A stretch of DNA of 15,480 nt, taken from positions 1 through 15,480 of the forward strand of contig CAZSSA010000059.1 in assembly GCA_964609375.1 (NCBI GenBank), read 5' to 3'. The DNA is from CAZDUS01 sp964609375. GTDB taxonomy: Bacteria > Verrucomicrobiota > Kiritimatiellia > CAIKKV01 > CAITUY01. Position 1 is the first letter of the stretch; each line of letters starts with the position of its first letter. The position numbers and the translations under genes are program-made. Below the pieces are notes generated by a model. That model saw only the letters and a program-made list of their open reading frames with translations, ran no database searches and was not told the DNA's origin. Positions 1 to 6,556 of this stretch are shown piece by piece.

Positions 1-107
1 GGGACGTTTGCCTTGCACTTCCTGCAGGTCAGAAATTCCGCGGAAACGTACTCAGATACCGAGATCGGGTTGCCGCAGGCATTACAAATAATGATGATGT
101 CAGCCAT
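1..107 (-). CDS. small zinc-ribbon protein, partial (N-terminal 35 residues)
   Basis: Reading the - strand from an ATG at 107 gives an open frame that runs off the left edge. The visible 35 residues start MADIIIICNACGNPISVSEY and contain two CxxC knuckles (Cys8/Cys11 and Cys28/Cys31), the arrangement of a zinc ribbon that holds one Zn ion with four cysteines. The protein is probably small and cytosolic, with no signal peptide. I cannot name the family from this fragment; FmdB-like or other short zinc-ribbon regulators are possible. No good Shine-Dalgarno sequence is visible upstream. The gene is divergent from rpsA, with 152 bases between the two start codons, so the two may share a regulatory region. 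I am fairly confident it is real because of the paired cysteines, but not about its function. Confidence 0.6.
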   Translation of the reverse strand, partial: MADIIIICNACGNPISVSEYVSAEFLTCRKCKANV

Positions 108-132
108 GGGTCGTTATTATTACAGCTTTTTT

Positions 133-146
133 GACTTGCGCAAGTC
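133..146. promoter_or_regulatory. perfect 14-bp palindrome in the divergent rpsA / zinc-ribbon spacer
   Basis: GACTTGCGCAAGTC is a perfect inverted repeat with no spacer, lying between two divergently oriented genes. Its left half overlaps a -35-like TTGACT at 131-136 on the + strand. On the - strand the TTGCGC inside it is followed by an A-rich stretch and AATAAT at about -10 distance from the zinc-ribbon start. The position and symmetry suit an operator for a dimeric regulator. There is no T-tract after it on either strand in terminator orientation. The symmetry is seen; the operator role is inferred. Confidence 0.35.
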
Positions 147-259
147 CATGTTATCAGGGATTATGCGCGGTTCATAGCAGGTGGGCGGCGTGAAGTCCGG
201 GGGTCCGGAGGGAACGTTGGCTCGTGTAACATGTGTCAAAACATTAACAATAAATCAGT

Positions 260-2020
260 ATGGCAAAAAAGCATAAAAAGAGCGCCACGGTAGTGGAAGA
301 CAGCCCTGAGCGGGCTCAGATGGCGCGTATGTACGAGGAAACCCTTAAGGATTTTGCGGAGGGTTCGATCATTCCCGGTAAAGTACTCGAAGTGCGTCCG
401 GATGGCGTTTTGGTGGATATTGGCTACAAGTCCGAAGGGATGATTCCCGCGCACGAATTTGGTGACATGGCCACAGTGAATGTGGGGGATGTCTTCAGTG
501 TGTTGCTGGAGGGGATTGAGGACGATGAAGGCATGGTGATGCTCAGCAAGACCATGGCCGAGCAGCAGGAACGCTGGAACAAGGTCCTTGAAACCTACAA
601 GGAAGGAAGCATTGTCCAAGGCAAGGTGCACAGTCGCGTCAAGGGTGGCTTTATTGTTGACGTGGGTGGAGTGGAATCGTTCCTGCCCGGGTCACAGGCG
701 GATGTGAGTCCGATGTCGGATCCCGATGCCCTCGTGAACCAGACGGTGGACTTCAAGATTATCAAGATCAACGATGATCGTCGCAATATCGTGCTGTCGC
801 GGCGCGAATTGATGGAAGATCGCCGGCGTGACCGCAAACGTGATCTTCTGCAGGAGATCAAGGTTGGCCAGACTCGTAAGGGCGTGGTTAAGAATATCAC
901 CGATTTCGGTGTGTTCGTGGACTTGGACGGGATGGATGGCTTGCTGCACATCACGGATATGAGCTGGGGCCGAATCAATCATCCGTCCGAAGTGGCCAAG
1001 GTCGGCCAGGAACTCGAAGTGATGATTCTCGATGTGAACCTGGACAAGGAACGTGTTTCGCTGGGACTGAAACAGCGGATGGCGAATCCCTGGGACAACA
1101 TTGGAGCCAAGTACCCGGTGGGCAGCCGCCTGCGCGGGAAGGTTGTCAATCTGGTTCCGTACGGCGCGTTCGTGGAAATCGAGCAGGGCGTCGAAGGGTT
1201 GGTCCATGTTTCCGAAATTTCCTGGACGAAGCGGGTTGCCCGTGCTTCCGACGTATTGTCGGTTGGCCAGGAAGTGGACGTGGTGGTCCTCAACGTCAAC
1301 AAGGAAGAGCAGAAGATTGCCTTGGGCATCCGTCAGACGGAAGAGAATCCGTGGGACGGCGTGCGCGAGCGTTATCCTCTGGGCGCCCGGGTACAGGGCA
1401 AGGTCCGCAATCTGACATCCTATGGCGCGTTTGTTGAGCTGGAGGAGGGGATTGACGGCATGGTTCATGTGTCCGACATGTCCTGGACCCGCAAGGTCAA
1501 TCATCCGTCCGAGTTGCTCAAGAAGGGCGACGATGTGTCGGCGGTGGTTCTGGAAGTTGATCCTGACAACCAACGCATCAGCCTGGGTATCAAGCAGGCT
1601 CAGGAAGATCCGTGGTCCACGATTGCTTCGCGTCTGAAGGTGGGGCAGATGGTGACCGGCAAGGTGACCAAGCTGGCTTCGTTCGGCGCGTTTGTTGAGA
1701 TCGAGGAAGGGATTGACGGATTGGTCCACGTTTCGCAGATCAGCGAGGATCGCGTGGAGAAGGTCAAGGATGTGTTGAAGGCGGGCCAGGAAGTCAAGGC
1801 GCGCATTGTCCGTATTGATCCGGTTGATCGCAAGATCGGCTTGAGCATCAAGGCGGCGAGCGTTCCGGATGACGAGTTCGAGGTCAAGGATGAGATGCTG
1901 GAAGGGCTGCGGCCTGGCGAGCATCTGGTTGATCTCGCGGGTGCCTTTGATATCGCCTTTGGTGCAAAGGAAGAGGAATGGCATCCCGGGGGGAAGTCCG
2001 GGGGCGATTCCCAGAAGTAA
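260..2020 (+). CDS. rpsA: 30S ribosomal protein S1
   Basis: 586 residues. S1 binds mRNA upstream of start codons on the 30S subunit and helps load and unfold messages. Six S1 (OB-fold) domains can be read in tandem at about residues 34-97, 115-181, 201-271, 286-358, 373-445 and 460-531. Each starts with a G-x-x-x-x-G-K/V-V strand; the last four carry the strong RNA-binding pattern FGxFVxL/I...G.DGL.H.S (for example YGAFVELEEGIDGMVHVS). Domains 1 and 2 are divergent, as expected for the ribosome-binding part of S1. The six-domain length matches proteobacterial and PVC S1 proteins. The ATG at 260 is preceded by an A/T-rich leader with no GGAG-type ribosome-binding site, as is known for E. coli rpsA, which is autoregulated. 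It stands alone upstream of a terminator. Identification is secure. Confidence 0.97.
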   Translation: MAKKHKKSATVVEDSPERAQMARMYEETLKDFAEGSIIPGKVLEVRPDGVLVDIGYKSEGMIPAHEFGDMATVNVGDVFSVLLEGIEDDEGMVMLSKTMAEQQERWNKVLETYKEGSIVQGKVHSRVKGGFIVDVGGVESFLPGSQADVSPMSDPDALVNQTVDFKIIKINDDRRNIVLSRRELMEDRRRDRKRDLLQEIKVGQTRKGVVKNITDFGVFVDLDGMDGLLHITDMSWGRINHPSEVAKVGQELEVMILDVNLDKERVSLGLKQRMANPWDNIGAKYPVGSRLRGKVVNLVPYGAFVEIEQGVEGLVHVSEISWTKRVARASDVLSVGQEVDVVVLNVNKEEQKIALGIRQTEENPWDGVRERYPLGARVQGKVRNLTSYGAFVELEEGIDGMVHVSDMSWTRKVNHPSELLKKGDDVSAVVLEVDPDNQRISLGIKQAQEDPWSTIASRLKVGQMVTGKVTKLASFGAFVEIEEGIDGLVHVSQISEDRVEKVKDVLKAGQEVKARIVRIDPVDRKIGLSIKAASVPDDEFEVKDEMLEGLRPGEHLVDLAGAFDIAFGAKEEEWHPGGKSGGDSQK

Positions 2021-2024
2021 ATCC

Positions 2025-2041
2025 GTCATTGAGTTAATGAC
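2025..2041 (+). repeat. small stem-loop preceding the rpsA terminator
   Basis: GTCATT (2025-2030) and AATGAC (2036-2041) form a perfect 6-bp stem with a 5-base loop. It begins 4 bases after the rpsA stop codon and abuts the terminator hairpin directly. It could protect the rpsA mRNA 3' end or form part of a tandem leader structure before tyrS. The pairing is seen; the role is unknown. Confidence 0.4.
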
Positions 2042-2080
2042 AGCGGGGCGCTCCGGGAAAAACGGGCGCCCCGCTTTTTT
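2042..2080 (+). terminator. intrinsic terminator between rpsA and tyrS
   Basis: AGCGGGGCGC (2042-2051) pairs perfectly with GCGCCCCGCT (2066-2075), a 10-bp GC-rich stem with a 14-base loop. A run of six T (2075-2080) follows. This is a textbook rho-independent terminator for rpsA. Its T-tract ends only 18 bases before the tyrS start codon, so it could also act on transcripts that enter tyrS. Confidence 0.88.
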
Positions 2081-2085
2081 GTTAT

Positions 2086-2091
2086 GGGAGG
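2086..2091 (+). promoter_or_regulatory. ribosome-binding site that sets the tyrS start
   Basis: GGGAGG lies 7 bases before the ATG at 2099. This favours that start over the in-frame ATG at 2084, which would overlap this site and has only the terminator T-tract upstream. Confidence 0.75.
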
Positions 2092-2098
2092 AGTGGTC

Positions 2099-3370
2099 AT
2101 GGAGAATGTAATTGAGAAACTCAGGGGGCGTGGATTGTTTGATGATGTCACGAGTCCCGATCTCATCAGGCATGTGGAGACGCCGTCGGCGGTGTATGCG
2201 GGGTTTGACCCCACGTCCAACAGCCTGCAGGTTGGCAATTTTGTGACCATCATGGGGTTGGCGCATTTTCAGCGGTGCGGGCACAAGGTGATTGCGCTGG
2301 CTGGTGGTGCCACCGGTATGATTGGAGATCCCTCGGGCAAGTCCAGCGAGCGGAATCTGCAGTCCCACGAGGATGTGGAGCGGAATCTGGTTGGCGTGAA
2401 GGAAAACCTGTCACGATTCCTTGATTTTGATGATAAGCGGGCGCCGGCGAGGATTGTGAACAATAACGACTGGATGTCGACGTTTACCTACATTGATTTT
2501 CTGCGTGAGGTGGGGAAACATTTCCGGATGGGGACCATGTTGGGCAAGGAGAGTGTGCGGGCCCGTATGGAGAGTGAGTCCGGGATGAGTTACTGCGAGT
2601 TCAGTTACCAGTTGATCCAGGCCTATGACTTCCTGCATTTATGGGAGGCGGAAGGCTGTCGGGTGCAGATTGGCGGATCGGATCAGTGGGGAAATATCAC
2701 GGCCGGCGTTGAATTGATCCGCCGGCTGCGCGGGGGGGAGGCGTTCGGGATGACGTTCCCGATCATCTGTGACAGTAGCGGTCAGAAATTCGGGAAGAGC
2801 GCTGGAAACGCGATCTATCTCGACCATCGGCGGACTTCCTATTACGACTTCTACCAGTTCTTTGTGCGTACGGAAGATGCGGATGTGATCCGGTTCCTGA
2901 AGATTTTTACGTTTCTGCCGCTTGATGTGATCGGCGAACTGGAGCAGGAGATGAAGAAGGCGCCCGAGAAGCGGTTGGCGCAGAAGACATTGGCGGAGGA
3001 GATGACCCGGACGGTTCATGGGACGGAAGGGTTGACGGTGGCGCAGCGGGCCAGCGAAGTCCTATTCGGGGGTTCCCTGGACGGGCTCAAGGCGGAAGAC
3101 CTCCTGACGATATTTGCCAATGTGCCGTCGACGGAATTACCGCTTGGACAATTGATTGAGGCGGGAGTGATTGATGTGGCGGCGGCCTGTGGCCTGTGCA
3201 AGAGCAAGAGTGAAGTGCGTCGGCTGATGACGGATGGCGGATTTTATGTGAACAATGTCCGTATTACGGATCTGGCGGCGAGAGTCCGCGGGGATATGCT
3301 GGTGGATGGCCGTGTGATGGTGATGCGGGCGGGGCGCAAGAATTTCTGCCTGGTCAAAGCGGCGGGGTGA
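2099..3370 (+). CDS. tyrS: tyrosyl-tRNA synthetase
   Basis: 423 residues from the ATG at 2099 (428 from the less likely ATG at 2084). It is a class I synthetase that charges tRNA-Tyr in the cytosol. Visible landmarks are YAGFDPTSNSL leading into the HIGH-type motif (residues 44-47, here QVGN), GATGMIGDPSG (70-80), the tyrosine-pocket region YQLIQAYDF (170-178), GGSDQWGN (192-199), the KMSKS-type loop KFGKS (230-234), and a C-terminal S4-like RNA-binding domain (about 355-423). The length and KFGKS form fit the bacterial TyrRS group that includes E. coli TyrS. Unusually, the first His of HIGH is Gln and the last is Asn. The stop codon TGA is also the first three bases of the downstream 49-bp repeat. 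Identification is very secure. Confidence 0.96.
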   Translation: MENVIEKLRGRGLFDDVTSPDLIRHVETPSAVYAGFDPTSNSLQVGNFVTIMGLAHFQRCGHKVIALAGGATGMIGDPSGKSSERNLQSHEDVERNLVGVKENLSRFLDFDDKRAPARIVNNNDWMSTFTYIDFLREVGKHFRMGTMLGKESVRARMESESGMSYCEFSYQLIQAYDFLHLWEAEGCRVQIGGSDQWGNITAGVELIRRLRGGEAFGMTFPIICDSSGQKFGKSAGNAIYLDHRRTSYYDFYQFFVRTEDADVIRFLKIFTFLPLDVIGELEQEMKKAPEKRLAQKTLAEEMTRTVHGTEGLTVAQRASEVLFGGSLDGLKAEDLLTIFANVPSTELPLGQLIEAGVIDVAAACGLCKSKSEVRRLMTDGGFYVNNVRITDLAARVRGDMLVDGRVMVMRAGRKNFCLVKAAG

Positions 3371-3669
3371 GGAGGGGAGCGGACGCCCCGGCGGTGCGTC
3401 CCTACCAAAGACAGGATGAGGAGGGGAGCGGACGCCCCGGCGGTGCGTCCCTACCAAAGACAGGATGAGGANNNNNNNNNNNNNNNNNNNNNNNNNNNNN
3501 NNNNNNNNNNNNNNNNNNNNNNNNNNNNNNNNNNNNNNNNNNNNNNNNNNNNNNNNNNNNNNNNNNNNNNNTGAGGAGGGGAGCGGACGCCCCGGCGGTG
3601 CGTCCCTACCAAAGACAGGATGAGGAGGGGAGCGGACGCCCCGGCGGGGCGTCCCTATCAAAGACAGGA
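3368..3669 (+). repeat. 49-bp tandem repeat array with hairpin core (interrupted by assembly gap)
   Basis: The unit begins TGAGGAGGGGAGCGGACGCC and ends CCAAAGACAGGA, with an exact 49-base period. Copies run 3368-3416, 3417-3465, a stub at 3466-3471, then after the N gap 3572-3620 and 3621-3669. The core GGACGCCCC-ggc-GGTGCGTCC is an imperfect hairpin with one C:T mismatch. In the last copy the mismatching T is G (GGGGCGTCC), so the 9-bp stem is perfect; that copy also has CTATC in place of CTACC. There is no T-tract, so these are REP-like hairpins rather than clear terminators. The array fills the whole spacer between tyrS and the uvrA ribosome-binding site, and I see no gene in it. Copy number cannot be known across the gap. 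Confidence 0.9.
3472..3571. other. assembly gap of 100 N inside the repeat array
   Basis: Exactly 100 N. The 55 bases before it (3417-3471) are identical to the 55 bases after it (3572-3626). The size is probably a placeholder, since the distance across it is not a multiple of the 49-base period. Confidence 0.95.
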
Positions 3670-3686
3670 TAAAGGGGGAATGGGCG

Positions 3687-6530
3687 ATGAGTCACGAGTG
3701 GATTGTTGTGTCGGGGGCGCGTGAGCACAACCTGCAGAATATCACAGTCAGGATTCCGCGTGACAAGCTGACGGTGATTACCGGGCTTAGCGGATCGGGC
3801 AAGTCATCACTGGCCTTTGACACGTTGTTTGCGGAAGGGCAGCGGCGGTATGTCGAAAGCCTCTCGGCCTATGTGCGGCAGTTTCTCGACCAGATGCAGA
3901 AACCCGATGTGGATTATGTGGAGGGTTTGTCGCCGGCGATTTCCATTGAGCAACGGACAGCAGGAGCGAATCCCCGTTCCATTGTGGCGACCACCACGGA
4001 GATACACGACTATCTGCGATTGCTCTACGCCACGATCGGACGTGTGCATTGTCCGCATTGCGGGCGTCCGGTGCAGGGTCAGGTGGCGGAGGGGATTGTG
4101 GAAAGCCTGCTCAAGTTCCCTCCCCGAACGAAAGTGGTGTTGCTATCGCCGCTGATCCGCGGGAAGAAGGGGACCCACGATGCGGTTTTCGAACGGGTGC
4201 GAAAGCAGGGGTTTGTGCGGGTGCGCGTGGATGGCGAAATGGTGGAGATCGAGAAGGTTCCTGTCCTCGACAAGAAAAAGGCTCACTCCGTTGACGTGGT
4301 AGTGGACCGGCTTGTCATTACCGGCAAGATCATGTCGAGGCTGACCGATTCGGTGGAACTGGCCTTGCGGCATGGCGAAGGCGTGATGATGGCGCTGACG
4401 CAGGTGGAAGGGCGCGAGGAGTGGGTTGAGACGCTGTACTCGGAAAAACAGGCGTGCCCGGATTGCGGCATCAGCTTTGAAAAATTGACGGCGCGGCATT
4501 TTTCGTTCAACAGTCCGTTTGGCGCCTGCCCCGAGTGTTCCGGGCTGGGGACCAAGCTTGTTTTTGACGAGGGGCTGGTGGTGCCCAACCCGGCGTTGTC
4601 CCTTGATGATGGGGCGATTCATGCGTGGCGGAGGGGTGGGCGGCGGCTGATTATCTATTACAAGAGTTTGTTGCGGGCGGTGGCCAAACATTATGACATC
4701 AGCCTGGAAACGCCTTTTGCCAATTTGCCCGAAAAGATTCGCCGGATTCTTTTTGACGGATCCGGGGACGAGGAGTTGGAGTTTGGATATTGGCGCGGCG
4801 GGACGCACCGCCACCACAGCAAGCCTTTTGAAGGCGTGCTGCCCAATTTGATGCGGCGGTATGAGGAGACGGATAGCGACTTTACGAGGCAGCGACTGCG
4901 TGACTACATGAGCCGACAGCCCTGTCCATCGTGCAAAGGGGCGCGGATGAAGCCGGAGTCGTTGGCCTGCACGGTGGGATGGAAATCTATTGTGGACCTG
5001 ACGCGGCTTTCGGTTCGCGATGCCTTGGTGTTCATCGAAGGGCTGGTCCTTTCCGAGCAGGAGCGGGTGATGGCGGGCGAGGTCATCAAGGAGATCCGCG
5101 AGCGACTGCGGTTCCTGGCGGATGTGGGACTGGACTACCTGACTTTGGAGCGCGAGAGCGGGACTTTGTCTGGCGGGGAGGCGCAGCGAATCCGGTTGGC
5201 GACACAGATCGGGTCCCGGCTGGTGGGGGTATTGTACGTGTTGGATGAGCCGAGTATCGGACTGCACCACCGGGATAATGAGCGGCTGGTGGGGACCCTG
5301 AAGCAACTGCGGGATGCGGGGAATACGGTTGTGGTGGTGGAGCATGACGAGGATACGATCCGGGCGGCGGACTATGTGATTGATCTGGGGCCTGGGGCGG
5401 GGCGGCATGGCGGGCAGGTGATGCACCAAGGGACGGTTGCCGAAATGCTGGCGAATCCCAAGTCGTTGACAGCGAAATACTTAAATAATGAAATGGCAAT
5501 CAGGGTGCCGTCGAAGCGAAAACCAACGGGGGATGATTGGCTGCAGATTCATGGTTGTACGGAAAACAATCTCAAGAATATATCCACGAAGATCCCGCTC
5601 GGGTTGCTGGTGTGCGTGACGGGGGTTTCCGGGAGTGGCAAGAGTACGTTGGTGGATGACATTATCCGCAAGGCGTTGTTCCGCCGGTATTATGCGTCGA
5701 GGGAAGTGCCCGGGGCACACCGGAGGATTCTGGGGGCGGATAAACTGGATAAGGTCATTGTGATTGACCAGTCGCCGATCGGGCGGACGCCGCGCAGTAA
5801 TCCGGCGACGTACACGGGTGCGTTCAGTCCGATCCGGGATTTGTTTGCGGCGTTGCCGATGGCCAAGGTTCGGGGGTATGGGCCGGGGCGGTTCAGTTTT
5901 AACGTCAAGGGTGGGCGATGTGAAGCGTGCAAGGGAGACGGGCTTATCCGGTTGGAGATGCATTTCCTGCCGGATGTTTATGTGACCTGTGAGCAGTGCC
6001 GGGGACTGCGTTACAATCGTGAGACGCTGGAGGTGCATTATGGAGGGAAGAGCATTGCCGATGTGCTTAGCCAGACGATTGACGAGGCTTTGGATTTCTT
6101 CCGGAATGTGACGACGATTGAGCGCAAATTGAAAGCGCTGTCGGAGGTGGGGTTGGGGTATATCCAGCTTGGGCAGTCGGCCACGACGTTATCGGGTGGA
6201 GAGGCTCAGCGGATGAAGCTGGCGGCGGAGCTCAGCCGCCAGGCCACGGGACGGACGCTGTACCTGCTGGATGAGCCGACGACGGGGTTGCATTTCGCGG
6301 ATATTGAACGGTTGCTTGTGGTTTTGGAGAGACTGCGTGAGGCTGGAAACACGGTGCTGGTCATTGAACATAATCTCGACGTGATCAAGCGGGCGGATTA
6401 CATTATTGACCTGGGACCGGAGGGTGGGGATGAGGGTGGCCGGATCGTTGTCGAGGGCACTCCGGAGCAGGTGGTGCTGTGTGAGGCATCGCATACGGGG
6501 CAGGCGTTGCGCCCACATCTGGGTGGCTGA
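3687..6530 (+). CDS. uvrA: excinuclease ABC subunit A
   Basis: 947 residues, the usual UvrA length. It is the damage-recognition ATPase of nucleotide excision repair; it dimerises and loads UvrB at lesions. Two ABC ATPase modules are visible. Module 1 has Walker A GLSGSGKS (33-40), signature LSGGEAQR (494-501) and Walker B VLDEPS (518-523). Module 2 has Walker A GVSGSGKS (646-653), signature LSGGEAQR (835-842) and Walker B LLDEPT (860-865). Zinc-binding CxxC pairs occur at 122/125, 257/260, 281/284, 413/416, 745/748 and 768/771; the 257-284 and 745-771 sets match the two classical UvrA zinc modules. AAAGGGGG at 3671-3678 lies 8 bases before the ATG. No uvrB or uvrC is adjacent. It heads the long co-directional run into the TPR and his genes. 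Nothing looks damaged. Confidence 0.98.
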   Translation: MSHEWIVVSGAREHNLQNITVRIPRDKLTVITGLSGSGKSSLAFDTLFAEGQRRYVESLSAYVRQFLDQMQKPDVDYVEGLSPAISIEQRTAGANPRSIVATTTEIHDYLRLLYATIGRVHCPHCGRPVQGQVAEGIVESLLKFPPRTKVVLLSPLIRGKKGTHDAVFERVRKQGFVRVRVDGEMVEIEKVPVLDKKKAHSVDVVVDRLVITGKIMSRLTDSVELALRHGEGVMMALTQVEGREEWVETLYSEKQACPDCGISFEKLTARHFSFNSPFGACPECSGLGTKLVFDEGLVVPNPALSLDDGAIHAWRRGGRRLIIYYKSLLRAVAKHYDISLETPFANLPEKIRRILFDGSGDEELEFGYWRGGTHRHHSKPFEGVLPNLMRRYEETDSDFTRQRLRDYMSRQPCPSCKGARMKPESLACTVGWKSIVDLTRLSVRDALVFIEGLVLSEQERVMAGEVIKEIRERLRFLADVGLDYLTLERESGTLSGGEAQRIRLATQIGSRLVGVLYVLDEPSIGLHHRDNERLVGTLKQLRDAGNTVVVVEHDEDTIRAADYVIDLGPGAGRHGGQVMHQGTVAEMLANPKSLTAKYLNNEMAIRVPSKRKPTGDDWLQIHGCTENNLKNISTKIPLGLLVCVTGVSGSGKSTLVDDIIRKALFRRYYASREVPGAHRRILGADKLDKVIVIDQSPIGRTPRSNPATYTGAFSPIRDLFAALPMAKVRGYGPGRFSFNVKGGRCEACKGDGLIRLEMHFLPDVYVTCEQCRGLRYNRETLEVHYGGKSIADVLSQTIDEALDFFRNVTTIERKLKALSEVGLGYIQLGQSATTLSGGEAQRMKLAAELSRQATGRTLYLLDEPTTGLHFADIERLLVVLERLREAGNTVLVIEHNLDVIKRADYIIDLGPEGGDEGGRIVVEGTPEQVVLCEASHTGQALRPHLGG

Positions 6531-6544
6531 GTGTGAATGATGAT

Positions 6545-6550
6545 GGCGGG
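6545..6550 (+). promoter_or_regulatory. weak ribosome-binding site supporting the ATG at 6557
   Basis: GGCGGG lies 6 bases before the ATG at 6557. Together with the signal peptide that begins at that ATG, it argues against the in-frame GTG at 6533. Confidence 0.4.
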
Positions 6551-6556
6551 AATTTT

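Noticed and set aside
2084..2098. Upstream ATG of tyrS at 2084
   Set aside because: It would overlap the GGGAGG site that fits the ATG at 2099 and has only the terminator T-tract upstream.
692..2368. 558-codon open frame on the - strand
   Set aside because: It lies antisense to rpsA and the start of tyrS, has a biased composition typical of antisense frames in GC-skewed DNA, and spans the rpsA terminator.
3137..3661. - strand frame with repeated peptide GVRSPPHPVFGRDAPPGRP
   Set aside because: The peptide is only a translation of the 49-bp repeat, and the frame passes through 100 N and into antisense tyrS.
3368..3669. CRISPR array
   Set aside because: The units are head-to-tail with no variable spacers between them and no cas genes nearby.
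4143..5429. 428-codon open frame on the - strand
   Set aside because: It is antisense to uvrA, rich in His, Pro, Gln and Arg, and has no recognisable domain.
6533..6556. GTG start at 6533 for the TPR protein
   Set aside because: It adds eight polar residues ahead of a typical signal peptide; the ATG at 6557 starts directly with MK and a hydrophobic core.
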